Of a DNA stretch of 33,850 nucleotides, positions 1 through 8,978 are shown piece by piece. How positions within the stretch are numbered: position 1 is the stretch's first letter; every line of letters starts with the position of its first letter. The notes below the pieces were generated by a model that had not been told where the DNA came from, did no database searches, and saw only the letters and a program-made list of their open reading frames with translations. This DNA is from Rhodospirillales bacterium (GTDB taxonomy: Bacteria; Pseudomonadota; Alphaproteobacteria; CACIAM-22H2). Location: NCBI GenBank assembly GCA_016195145.1, contig JACQAF010000161.1:1-33850 (forward strand). Direction: 5' to 3'. The position numbers were made by a program, and so were the translations under genes.

Positions 1-1
1 C

Positions 2-40
2 TTCGCCCTGCCCGCCTTCGTCTACCGCCACATGCGCTGA
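2..40 (+). CDS. C-terminal end of an upstream CDS truncated by the window edge (..FALPAFVYRHMR*)
   Basis: Open frame from base 2 to TGA at 38-40; too short to assign. Confidence 0.3.
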   Translation, partial: FALPAFVYRHMR

Positions 41-113
41 TCCGTGCCGCCGGCGCGGCTTGAGCGCGCGGCGGTCTTGGCCCACAATCCCCCTCACAAC
101 GCCACGAGGGGAG

Positions 114-1202
114 ATGCTCATGTCGATGCCCGGACCCGAATATGTCGGCGCCGACCAGGCGATGCGCCTGTCGGCCTTTTCCGTCCAGGACCATTACCCG
201 ACCCGCGGCCGCACCGTCGCCGAGCTCTATCGCGAGCTGATCGGCCAGGCGGAGCTGGCCGACGAGCTGGGCTACGATAGCTTCTTCGTCGCCGAACACC
301 ATTTCCATGAATACGGCGTCATCCCCAATCCGGCGGTGATGATCGCGGCCCTGGCCGCGCATACGAAGCGCATCCGCCTCGGCTCGGCGGTCGCCATCCT
401 TCCCTTCCACCATCCGCTTACCGTCGCCGAAAACTACGCCATGGCCGATTTGCTGTCGGGCGGGCGGCTGGTGCTGGGCGTCGGCTCGGGCTACCTCAAG
501 CACGAATTCGCCGGCTACGCCATCGATGGAGCCGAAAAGCGCGAACGTTTCGACGAGGCGCTCGCCGTCCTCAAGCGGGCGCTGGCCGGCGAACGGCTCG
601 ATTTCAAAGGCAAGTTCACCGCCTTCGACAGCGTGGCGCTCAACGTCCTGCCGGTGCAACGGCCCACCCCACCGATCTATGTCGCCGTTCTCAAGCGCGA
701 AGGGGCGTATTTCGTCGGCCGCCAGGGTCACGACATCATGTGCGTGCCCTATGCTTCGGTCGACCGTTTCGAGGAAGTCGGCGCGATGGCCGCCGAGTTT
801 CGCAAAGGCCGCGCCGAAGCGGGCCTCGCGCCCGAGACCGGCGACGGCCTGTTCGCCTTCCACACCCATGTCGCGGAAAGCGACGCGGCGTGCCGGCGCG
901 AAGCGGCCGAGGCGTTCGATCTTTACGTCGAAACGCGGCTCTATGCCAAGCGCCAGACCTTTGACGATATCCTCAAAAGCGGCCTCGGCCTGTTCGGGTC
1001 GGTCGATACGGTGGTCGAGAAACTGGTCCGCCTGCGCGAAATGGGGGTGAATCACGTCATGGCGCTGATGAATTTCGGCCTGATGACCGACGATCGCGTG
1101 CGCCGCTCGATGCGGCTGATGGCCGAAGAGGTCATGCCGCGGGTGCGCCGGCGATTGGCCGCTGGCAAGACCGTCCCCTTCCGCCGCCAGACGGGGCAGT
1201 AA
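114..1202 (+). CDS. LLM-class flavin-dependent oxidoreductase (luciferase-like monooxygenase)
   Basis: Translation contains ELADELGYDSFFVAEHHFHEYGVIPNPAVMIAALAAHTKRIRLGSAVAILPFHHPLTVAENYAMADLLSGGRLVLGVGSGY, typical of the bacterial luciferase-like family. The ORF track starts at 60; the ATG at 114 after an agggga-like SD is more plausible. Confidence 0.9.
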   Translation: MLMSMPGPEYVGADQAMRLSAFSVQDHYPTRGRTVAELYRELIGQAELADELGYDSFFVAEHHFHEYGVIPNPAVMIAALAAHTKRIRLGSAVAILPFHHPLTVAENYAMADLLSGGRLVLGVGSGYLKHEFAGYAIDGAEKRERFDEALAVLKRALAGERLDFKGKFTAFDSVALNVLPVQRPTPPIYVAVLKREGAYFVGRQGHDIMCVPYASVDRFEEVGAMAAEFRKGRAEAGLAPETGDGLFAFHTHVAESDAACRREAAEAFDLYVETRLYAKRQTFDDILKSGLGLFGSVDTVVEKLVRLREMGVNHVMALMNFGLMTDDRVRRSMRLMAEEVMPRVRRRLAAGKTVPFRRQTGQ

Positions 1203-1230
1203 CCGGCGTCACGCGCCGGCAAGGAATTCT

Positions 1231-2535
1231 CTACGATCGCGGCATCGCCGCGCCGTCGAGATTTGCGCCGTCGAGATTGGCGTTTTCGAGATTGGCGTCG
1301 GTCAGCTTCGCCTTGCTCAGATTGGCCTTGGCGAGGTTGGCGTCGGTCAGATTGGCCTTGAACAGATTGGCCTCGCTGAGATCGGCTTCGCTGAAATTAC
1401 AGGCGGCGAGATTGGCCGCCCATAGCCGCCCGGTCGGTTTGCCGTCCGGGCCTTTCATGTCGACCGCCGCCAGGTTCGCGCCCGTGAGCTTCGCCTTGCT
1501 GAGATCGGCGTGCGAGAGATTGGCCCCGTCGAGATGCGCGCCCGTCAGATCGGCCCCGACGAGCGCCGTGCTCGACAGATCGGTCATGATCATCGACGCG
1601 CCGCGCAATTTCGCCCCGATCAGCTTCGCGCCGCGCAGCGTCGCCCCGCTCAGATTGACGTTGGTCAGGTCGATATGGCTCATGTCGGCGTCGCTGAGAT
1701 TGGCGCGCTCGCCTGAACGGCCATCGGAGCGGATCCACTCCTGGTGGTCGCTCAAGGTTTTCTGGATCGCGTCGGAAAACGAATCGGCCGAGCGGGCGAG
1801 GTTCGCGCCGGTAATATCGGCCTTGCTGAGGTCGATGCCGGTCAGCGTCGCCCCGGTGAGATCGGCGCCGCGCATATTGGCCCCGTCGACGATCACGCCG
1901 GTGAGGTCGGCGCCGCGCAGATTGGCCCCGGTCAGCGTGGCGCCGGCGAAGCTCGCGCCCTTGAGATCGGCCCCCGACAGATTGGCCCGCGCCAGCGTCG
2001 CCTTGGACAGATTGCACCCCGTCATCCGCGCGCCCGAGCAATCGGCATCGTTGAGCTTGGCGTTGGACAGGTCGGCCCCGGTTACGTTTGCCCGCGCCAG
2101 CACCGCCTTTTCCATCTCCGCACCGCCGAGATCGGCGGCGACGACGCTGAGCCCATTCTTGCTCTGCGAGTTGAGCAGCGTGCCACCGCGCAAATCGACG
2201 TCGCGCATATTGGCGCCGTTCAGCTTCGCCCCGCGCAGATAGGCCCCGCGCAGATCGGCCCCCGAAATATCGGCGAAGGTCAGGTCGGCGCGGTCGAGAT
2301 TGGCGGCGAACAGATCGGCCTGGTTGAGGTTGGCCTCGCTCAGCACCGCCCGCGACAGATTGGCCCCCGACAGCTTGGCCGAACGTAGGTTGGCCTTTTC
2401 CAGACTCACGCCGTGCAGATCGGCCAGGGTGAAATTCGCCCTCGATCCTCCCGGTTGCTGATTAAGCCAACGTTCGTGACTGGTTAAGATTTTGAGGATG
2501 TCTTGGGGCGTCATGGGTGCGGCATAGTAATCCAT
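1231..2535 (-). CDS. Pentapeptide-repeat protein with two tandem repeat modules
   Basis: Dozens of A(D/N)Lxx units; two HxxW(L/I)-type linkers at the start and in the middle of the protein. Confidence 0.93.
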   Translation of the reverse strand: MDYYAAPMTPQDILKILTSHERWLNQQPGGSRANFTLADLHGVSLEKANLRSAKLSGANLSRAVLSEANLNQADLFAANLDRADLTFADISGADLRGAYLRGAKLNGANMRDVDLRGGTLLNSQSKNGLSVVAADLGGAEMEKAVLARANVTGADLSNAKLNDADCSGARMTGCNLSKATLARANLSGADLKGASFAGATLTGANLRGADLTGVIVDGANMRGADLTGATLTGIDLSKADITGANLARSADSFSDAIQKTLSDHQEWIRSDGRSGERANLSDADMSHIDLTNVNLSGATLRGAKLIGAKLRGASMIMTDLSSTALVGADLTGAHLDGANLSHADLSKAKLTGANLAAVDMKGPDGKPTGRLWAANLAACNFSEADLSEANLFKANLTDANLAKANLSKAKLTDANLENANLDGANLDGAAMPRS

Positions 2536-2602
2536 CGCCCATAGCGGCGAAAAGGGTTAACCGGACAATATCTTGCCGGATAGCGCCGGCCGCCTGCCGG
2601 CC

Positions 2603-3904
2603 TTAACGGCTCTTTTTGGCCTGGCCCCGGGGGCGGACGGGTTTCAACCCCCGGCCCTTGCCGATGCTGGCGGGCCCGAATTTCTCCCGTACCCGGTCGA
2701 TCGCCCGTTCAACCGCCTCCAGCCGGTCGTCCGGACCTCCAAACAGATCGGCCGGCGGGCCAGCCTCGACGGCCGGCATCAGATCGTCGAGTCCGATGCC
2801 GATCAGCCGGAAGCGTCGCCGGCCGGCCTCGCGGGCAAGCAAGGGGCGGGCGGCCCGGAACATCGCCTCGGCGAGCTGGGTCGGCCGGTCCAACTGGTGA
2901 CGGCGGGTCAGCAGGCGGAAATCGGCCGTCTTGAGCTTGAGTACCGCCGTCCGCCCGACCAGCCCGGCCTGTTTGAGGCGACCGGCGAGTTTTTCGCAGA
3001 GCGGCCACAATTCCTCCTCCAGCGCCGGCAGGGCGGCAAGGTCGGTCTCGAAGGTGGTCTCGGCCGACAATATCTTCGCCTCGTGGTCCCGTTCCACCTC
3101 GCGCGAATCCTCCCCCTCGGCGAGATGGGCGAGGCGCCGGCCGAACGCGCCATAGCGCCGGCCGAGCTCGTCCGCCCCGACCCGCTGCAGATCGCCGATC
3201 ATGGCGATACCGTCGGCGGTGAGCCGGGCCTCCTGCTTCGCGCCGACGCCGGGAATGACCCGTACCGGCCGCCCGGCGAGAAAACCGCGCGCCTCCTGCC
3301 GGCCGATTACGCCGAAGCCGCGCGGCTTGTCGATTTCCGAAGCCAGCTTGGCGAGAAACTTGTTGAAGCTGAGGCCGATCGACACGGTGATGCCGATCTC
3401 GGTCTCGATCCGCCGCGCGAGCCCGGCCAGCGTCAACGCCGGCGGGCGGCGATGCACGGCCTCGGTCCCCGCTAGGTCGAGATACGCCTCGTCGAGCGAC
3501 ACCGGCTCGACCAGCGGCGTCGCCTCGTCGAACAGTGCCCGCACGTCGCGGCTGACGCGGGCGTATTTGGCGATGTCGGGGCGGATGACTACCGCCTGCG
3601 GGCACAGCTTCAGCGCCTTGAACATCGGCATCGCCGAGCGCACGCCGTAGCGCCGCGCGATATAGCAGGCGGTCGTCGCCACGCCGCGCCGGCCGCCGCC
3701 GACGATCAGCGGCCGGTCGGCAAGCGTTGGGTCGTCGCGCTTCTCGACCGAGGCGTAGAAGGCGTCGCAATCGACATGGGCGAAGGCGAGCGCGAACAAT
3801 TCGGGATGGAACAGAAGCCGGGTCGATCCGCAACGCGGGCAGCGTTCGGCCTCGCCCGCGCGGTCGAGCGGCGACAGGCAGTCCCGACACAGGCCGGGCG
3901 CCAT
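2603..3904 (-). CDS. dinB: DNA polymerase IV (Y-family), with N-terminal CxxC..CxxC zinc-ribbon-like extension
   Basis: HVDCDAFYASVEKRDDPTLADRPLIVGGG, SLDEAYLDL and IGLSFNKFLAKLASEIDKPRGFGVI motifs; N-terminus CRDCLSPLDRAGEAERCPRCG. Confidence 0.94.
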   Translation of the reverse strand: MAPGLCRDCLSPLDRAGEAERCPRCGSTRLLFHPELFALAFAHVDCDAFYASVEKRDDPTLADRPLIVGGGRRGVATTACYIARRYGVRSAMPMFKALKLCPQAVVIRPDIAKYARVSRDVRALFDEATPLVEPVSLDEAYLDLAGTEAVHRRPPALTLAGLARRIETEIGITVSIGLSFNKFLAKLASEIDKPRGFGVIGRQEARGFLAGRPVRVIPGVGAKQEARLTADGIAMIGDLQRVGADELGRRYGAFGRRLAHLAEGEDSREVERDHEAKILSAETTFETDLAALPALEEELWPLCEKLAGRLKQAGLVGRTAVLKLKTADFRLLTRRHQLDRPTQLAEAMFRAARPLLAREAGRRRFRLIGIGLDDLMPAVEAGPPADLFGGPDDRLEAVERAIDRVREKFGPASIGKGRGLKPVRPRGQAKKSR

Positions 3905-3916
3905 CGCCGGCCGCGC

Positions 3917-4885
3917 TTATCCGGCCGAGCGCAGCCGCCGCAACGGCTGCGCGAGATCGCCGAGCCGGCGTTCGAGACGGGCGATCAAGCCATCGAGCTC
4001 CTTATGGTCGTCGGCGTCGAGCGCCGCGCCCGGCGCGCGCAGCGCCGCCGTCCCGATCACGCCGCGGCGGCGCAGGATTTCCTTGCGCACGGCGAGGCCG
4101 ATACCGGGCTGGTTCTCGTAACGGACGATCGGCAGATAGGCGTCGTAGAGATCGGCCGCACCCTCGACATCGCCGGCGAAAAACTTCTCGCACACGCCGA
4201 CCAGCATTTCGGGATAGGCGACGCCGGTCATCGCCCCGTCGGCGCCGCGGCCCAGCTCCTGCGGCAGGAACATGCCGCTATTGCCAACCAGGATGCTGAT
4301 CCGCCGGCGTTCGCCCTTCGCCTCGGCGGCGCGCACCTTGGCGAGTTTGCGCAGGCCCGGCACGTCCTCGTGTTTGAGCATCTTGAGGCTCGGGTGATGG
4401 GCGAAGAGCCGGTTGAGCAGCGACGCCGACATGTGGACGGCGGTGAGCTGCGGATAATCCTGGAGCACGATCGGCACCTGCAGCCCCAAATCCCTGATTG
4501 CGCCGGCGATATAGGTCTCGATCTGCTCGTCGGTCTTGAGGCCGGCCATCGGCGAGACCATCACGCCCGCCGCGCCCAGCGTCATCACCTTGTCGGTCAG
4601 CCGCTTGAGATTGAGGTTGCCGGCGCTCGACACGCCGACGACCACCTGCACGCGGCCGTTAACGTGCTTCAGCACCCGCTCGGCGAATTCCAACGATTCG
4701 GCTGCCGACAGCTTCGGCGCTTCGCCCATCACGCCGAGAATGACAATGCCGTCGACCCGCCCGTCGAGATAGAAATCGACCAGCCGGTCGGTGCTGTCGA
4801 AATCGATATCGCCCGCCTCGGTAAAGGGCGTCGCCGAGATGATATAGACGCCCCGGGCGGTTTCATCGAGCGGCTTGGCGGCCAT
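3917..4885 (-). CDS. Dihydrodipicolinate synthase (DapA)-family protein
   Basis: GVYIISATPFTEAGDIDFDSTDRLVDFYLDGRVDGIVILGVMGEAPKLSAAE, followed by VVVGVSSAGNLNLKRL. The ORF track starts at 5203; the internal ATG at 4885 fits the family N-terminus. Confidence 0.85.
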   Translation of the reverse strand: MAAKPLDETARGVYIISATPFTEAGDIDFDSTDRLVDFYLDGRVDGIVILGVMGEAPKLSAAESLEFAERVLKHVNGRVQVVVGVSSAGNLNLKRLTDKVMTLGAAGVMVSPMAGLKTDEQIETYIAGAIRDLGLQVPIVLQDYPQLTAVHMSASLLNRLFAHHPSLKMLKHEDVPGLRKLAKVRAAEAKGERRRISILVGNSGMFLPQELGRGADGAMTGVAYPEMLVGVCEKFFAGDVEGAADLYDAYLPIVRYENQPGIGLAVRKEILRRRGVIGTAALRAPGAALDADDHKELDGLIARLERRLGDLAQPLRRLRSAG

Positions 4886-4994
4886 GATGCGGGTTCTCCT
4901 GACGGCGGGATTGACGCATTCGTAGCAAATGCGGCGAGCGGCAACAATGCGGGCGTAGGCAGGCCGAAAGAGTTGGCCGCCCAGGCCCCAAAGG

Positions 4995-5909
4995 TTACGC
5001 GGACGCGGCTCCCTGGACGGCGAGCGTCCCCGACCGCCCGTCGACCGTACCGGCGACCAGTCGCGCCACGGGAATGCCCGATGGCCGGGAGAGCAGCTCG
5101 CGCGCCGTATCGCCGAGATTGACGAAGGCCACTCCCGCCCCGGCCATCGCAGCGAGAAAATCGGCAAACCACGCCTTGCGGGCCATGCCTTCGATCTCGG
5201 CATGGACGGTCATCACGTTAAGCCGGTCGGCGGCGAGCAGGCGCCGATAGGCGTCGATCAGCCTGCTCTCGGGATATTCGGGCCGGCCGAGCAGCTCGTC
5301 GAGCGTCGGCAGGGTGGTCGGTATCTGGAGCGTACGGAAGGTCCGCCCGTCGCAATGCGGGAAAAACGGCGTCGTGCCGCGCGCGTCGCTGGCGTAGTCG
5401 AGCGCGGCCGCGTCATAGGCGGCCAGGCTGTTGGTATCGGCCTGCCAGCCGGCGGCCCCGGCGGTGCGCGCCGGCCGGCCGAAGACATCGGCGAATGCGC
5501 GATGCGCCTTGGCGAATTCGGCGTCAGCCGCGGCCGCGTCCATCCGCGCGAGGCCGTCCTGCCAGCGCACATGGTCCCAGCAATGGATGCCGACCTCGTG
5601 CCCCGCCGCCTCGATGGCGCGCATCGTCGCCGCGTTGCGCCGCGCGATGTTCGGCCCCGGCCACAGCACGCCGTTCAGCAGCGTGCGCCAGCCATAAAGC
5701 GCCACCACGTTGGTGCGCGACACCTTGGCGAAAAAGCCCTTGCGGAAAATGCGCTTGATCGCGCGGCCGGTGTTGTCGGGGCCGAGCGAGAACAGAAACG
5801 TCGCGCGGACGCCCCGCGCGGTCAGCATTTCGGCCAACGCCGGCGCGCCGATGCGCGTGCCGCGGTCGGTGTCGACATCGACCTTGATCGCGAGCCGGAG
5901 ATGGCTCAT
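4995..5909 (-). CDS. arnD: Polysaccharide deacetylase family; ArnD-like 4-deoxy-4-formamido-L-arabinose-phosphoundecaprenol deformylase
   Basis: LAIKVDVDTDRGTRIGAPALAEMLTARGVRATFLFSLGPDNTGRAIKRIFRKGFF and EVGIHCWDHVRWQ; ATG overlaps the stop of the upstream arn gene (ATGA, 5906-5909). Confidence 0.9.
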   Translation of the reverse strand: MSHLRLAIKVDVDTDRGTRIGAPALAEMLTARGVRATFLFSLGPDNTGRAIKRIFRKGFFAKVSRTNVVALYGWRTLLNGVLWPGPNIARRNAATMRAIEAAGHEVGIHCWDHVRWQDGLARMDAAAADAEFAKAHRAFADVFGRPARTAGAAGWQADTNSLAAYDAAALDYASDARGTTPFFPHCDGRTFRTLQIPTTLPTLDELLGRPEYPESRLIDAYRRLLAADRLNVMTVHAEIEGMARKAWFADFLAAMAGAGVAFVNLGDTARELLSRPSGIPVARLVAGTVDGRSGTLAVQGAASA

Positions 5910-6970
5910 GGGGTCGTCGGGGTCTCTCGAAGGTCCGCCGAATCGGTCGGGCCGGCGAGCAGATAGTAGTCGAGCGTCTTGCGGATCGCCGTCTTGAGGT
6001 CGGTCGTCGGCCGCCAGCCGAGATGGGTTTCGGCGTTGCGGATCGAGGGCACGCGCACGAGGATATCCTCGTAGCCGGCGCCGTAATATTCCTTGGATTC
6101 GATCGGTACGATCTTCGCCTTGCGCGCCGCCTCGGCGTAACCGGGGTACGATCCGATCATCTCGACCAGAATCTCGGCCAGTTCGCGGATCGACATGTCG
6201 TTGCGCGCGTCGCCGATATTGAAGATGCGCCCGTCCGCCCCGCCGTTCTTGTTCTCGATAATGCGCACCAGCGCCTCGACCGCGTCGTCGATATAAAGGA
6301 AGCAGCGTCGCTGGCTGCCGCCATTGACCAGATAGACGTTCGAGCCGCGAATGATATTGCCGACGAATTGCGTCAGCACGCGCGAGCTGCCCTCCTTCGC
6401 CGCCCAGATGTTGTCGAGCTTCGGCCCGATCCAGTTGAACGGCCGGAACAGCGTGTATTGCAGGCGCTTCTCGAAGCCGTAGCCATAGATCACCCGGTCG
6501 AGAAGCTGTTTCGAGCAGGCGTAGATCCAGCGCTGCTTGTTGATCGGCCCGAGAACGAAGTTCGAGGTCTCCTCGTCGAACTCGCGCTCGGGATTCATCC
6601 CGTACACCTCGGAGGTCGAGGGGAACAGGATGCGCTTCTTGTGGCGCACGCAGTCGCGCACGATGGCGAGGTTGGCCTCGAAGTCGAGCTCGAACACCGC
6701 CAGCGGGTCCTTCACATAGGTCGCCGGGGTAGCGATGGCGACCAGCGGAATCACCACGTCGCATTTCTTGACGTGGTATTGCACCCACTCGCGATTGATC
6801 GTGATGTCGCCCTCGACGAAGGTGAAGCGCGGATTGCCGAGGCACTTCTCCAGCTTCCCCGACTGAATATCCATGCCGAAGATCGACCAGTCGCGATGCT
6901 TCAGGATGTATTCGCTGAGATTGCTGCCGATGAAACCGTTGACGCCGAGGATCAGGATTTTAAGACTCAC
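5906..6970 (-). CDS. arnA: ArnA dehydrogenase/decarboxylase domain as a stand-alone NAD-dependent SDR protein
   Basis: KILILGVNGFIGSNLSEYILKHRDWSIFGMDIQSGKLEKCLGNPRFTFVEGDITINREWVQYHVKKCDVVIPLVAIATPATYVKDPL matches the C-terminal half of enterobacterial ArnA. Confidence 0.9.
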   Translation of the reverse strand: MSLKILILGVNGFIGSNLSEYILKHRDWSIFGMDIQSGKLEKCLGNPRFTFVEGDITINREWVQYHVKKCDVVIPLVAIATPATYVKDPLAVFELDFEANLAIVRDCVRHKKRILFPSTSEVYGMNPEREFDEETSNFVLGPINKQRWIYACSKQLLDRVIYGYGFEKRLQYTLFRPFNWIGPKLDNIWAAKEGSSRVLTQFVGNIIRGSNVYLVNGGSQRRCFLYIDDAVEALVRIIENKNGGADGRIFNIGDARNDMSIRELAEILVEMIGSYPGYAEAARKAKIVPIESKEYYGAGYEDILVRVPSIRNAETHLGWRPTTDLKTAIRKTLDYYLLAGPTDSADLRETPTTP

Positions 6971-7070
6971 GGGGGACTCGTTTCTCCGCTCGGGATGGGG
7001 GCACGCGGGCGCCAGAATACAAGAGACCGCGCACCAAAGAAGCCAAAAATACGCTTTTTATATCAAATAA

Positions 7071-7997
7071 TTAATCGAGAATGCGGCCGGCGGCGGGAGC
7101 CTCCCCGCCGGCCGGCGATTCGACGATGGGCCCGCCATCCCACTGCCAGTGCCCGATCTCGACCGTCCCCTCGCCCGCCGCGACGCGCAACGGCGTCGAG
7201 GAAACCACCTCGCCCGGCCGCCCCGCGCCCGCGCCGGCATGGGCCCGCCAGACATATAGCCGCCGGCCGTCGAGATGGGTGAACGCGCCGGGAAACGGCT
7301 CGGCCACCGCGCGCACAAGATCGACGATGCGCTGCGCCGGCTGCCGCCAGTCGATACGCCCGTCCTCCGGCCGCCGGCCGCCGAAATAGCTCGCCTGCGA
7401 TTCGTCTTGGACGATGCGCGGCGCTGCCCCGCGCTTCAACGCATCGATCTGTCGCTCAAGCACTCGCCGCGCGGCGGGCACGAGCTTTTGCATCACCTCG
7501 AACGCAGTTTCCTCGGGGCCGATCGCCACCGCTTCCCGGTCGACGATGGCGCCGGCATCGGCGCGCTTGGCCATGCGATGGAGGGTCACGCCGGTTTCGC
7601 GTTCGCCATGCAGCACCGCCCAGTTGACCGGCGCACGCCCGCGATATTTGGGCAACAGGGAGCCGTGCATGTTGAATGCGCCGCGCCGCGCACGATCGAG
7701 CGCCGCCATCGGGATCATTCGCCGGTAATAGAAGGAGAGGATCAGGTCCGGCGCCAGTCGCTTCACCGTTTCGGCGACCTCCGGTCCGTCCTGCGGTTCG
7801 GCGAGGATGACGGGGATGCCGTGGCGGCGGGCAAGTTCGGCGACCGAACGGAACCAGACGCGCTCGCCCGGCGCGTCGGCGTGGGTGAAAACGCAGCGCA
7901 CATTCTCGCCGCGCGCAATCAGCAGGTCGAGACACTCATAGCCGACGTCGCTATAGCCAAAAACGACGATGCCGCCGCTACTCGTCGAGCCGTTCAT
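7071..7997 (-). CDS. ArnA-like formyltransferase domain as a stand-alone protein
   Basis: VVFGYSDVGYECLDLLIARGENVRCVFTHADAP, FNMHGSLLPKYRGRAPVNWAVLHGERETGVTLHRM (methionyl-tRNA formyltransferase-like fold, HxSLLPxxRG motif). Confidence 0.9.
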   Translation of the reverse strand: MNGSTSSGGIVVFGYSDVGYECLDLLIARGENVRCVFTHADAPGERVWFRSVAELARRHGIPVILAEPQDGPEVAETVKRLAPDLILSFYYRRMIPMAALDRARRGAFNMHGSLLPKYRGRAPVNWAVLHGERETGVTLHRMAKRADAGAIVDREAVAIGPEETAFEVMQKLVPAARRVLERQIDALKRGAAPRIVQDESQASYFGGRRPEDGRIDWRQPAQRIVDLVRAVAEPFPGAFTHLDGRRLYVWRAHAGAGAGRPGEVVSSTPLRVAAGEGTVEIGHWQWDGGPIVESPAGGEAPAAGRILD

Positions 7998-8973
7998 GGA
8001 CCGTCTTGATCGCGAAGCGCGGGCGGCGGCGCACCTCTTGATAGATGCGGCCGACATATTCGCCGACGATGCCGAGCCCGGTAATGCCGACCCCGACCAG
8101 GAAATAGAGGATGCCGAACAGGGTGAACAGGCCCTCCGCCTCGGGCCCGATGATCAGGCGGCGGAAGGCGAGATAGATGACCAGCAGCAGGCTGAGCGCC
8201 GACACGCCCATGCCGAACAGGGTGAAGACCTGCAGCGGCACCAGGCTGAACCCGGTCATCAGGTCGAAATTGAGCCGGATCAGCCGGTAAAGATTGTATT
8301 TCGACGCGCCGACCGTGCGCGCCGCATGCTCGACCTCGATTTCGGCCGGATTGATCGCATAATACTGGGCGAGCGCCGGAATGAAGGTCGAACTTTCGCG
8401 GCTGTCGACCATCCGGCGGACAACATCGCGGCGATAAGCGCGCAGCATGCAGCCCTGGTCGCGCATCTCAATGCCGGTGGTCTGGGCGCGGACGCCATTG
8501 ATCAGCAGCGAGCTCCAGCGGCGGAACGGGCTGTCCTGCCGGTTCTTGCGGTAGCCGCCGACGACGTCGTGGCCGCGCTCGATGGCGGCGAGCAGCTTGC
8601 CAATTTCTTCGGGCGGGTTCTGCAGATCGGCGTCGATCGTCACTACGATCTCGCCGCGCGCCTTCTCGAAGGCGGCCATGATCGCCATGTGCTGACCGTA
8701 ATTGCGCTCAAGCTCGATCACCCGCACCTCGCGCGGCCGCGCCCGGTGCAAGCCGATGAGGATTTCGACCGAGCGGTCGCGGCTGCCGTCGTCGACGAAC
8801 AGGATCTCGAACGGCTTGCCGAGATTGTCGAGCGCCGCGGTCAACCGGTCGAACAGCGTCTTGATGTTGCCTTCTTCGTTATAGACCGGGACGACGACGC
8901 TGACATAGGGCGCGCGCAATGCGCCGGCTGGCGCCAGATCGGGGGTGGGCGAAGAGCGTAGCGACATTTGCAT
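7978..8973 (-). CDS. arnC: Undecaprenyl-phosphate 4-deoxy-4-formamido-L-arabinose transferase (GT2 family, two C-terminal TM helices)
   Basis: YVSVVVPVYNEEGNIKTLFDRLTAALDNLGKPFEILFVDDGSRDRS and ARGEIVVTIDADLQNPPEEIGKLL; ATG at 8973. Confidence 0.9.
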   Translation of the reverse strand: MQMSLRSSPTPDLAPAGALRAPYVSVVVPVYNEEGNIKTLFDRLTAALDNLGKPFEILFVDDGSRDRSVEILIGLHRARPREVRVIELERNYGQHMAIMAAFEKARGEIVVTIDADLQNPPEEIGKLLAAIERGHDVVGGYRKNRQDSPFRRWSSLLINGVRAQTTGIEMRDQGCMLRAYRRDVVRRMVDSRESSTFIPALAQYYAINPAEIEVEHAARTVGASKYNLYRLIRLNFDLMTGFSLVPLQVFTLFGMGVSALSLLLVIYLAFRRLIIGPEAEGLFTLFGILYFLVGVGITGLGIVGEYVGRIYQEVRRRPRFAIKTVHERLDE

Positions 8974-8978
8974 CCCCC

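Noticed and set aside
1277-2388. Long plus-strand ORFs (321 aa, 214 aa) opposite the pentapeptide gene
   Set aside because: Mirror image of a 15-nt-periodic coding repeat; low-complexity translations with no recognisable family.
1231-2535. Tandem DNA repeat or CRISPR-like periodicity
   Set aside because: The period is 15 nt and follows pentapeptide codons; there are no unique spacers.
3776-5122. 448-aa plus-strand ORF
   Set aside because: Antisense shadow of the DapA-family gene in high-GC DNA; His/Arg/Asp-rich with no family features.
4995-6845. 616-aa minus-strand ORF as one protein
   Set aside because: Only the C-terminal part from ATG 5909 is ArnD; the N-terminal part is an out-of-frame read of the arnA dehydrogenase gene.
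6023-7282. 419-aa plus-strand ORF
   Set aside because: Antisense to the arnA dehydrogenase gene, which has clear family motifs.
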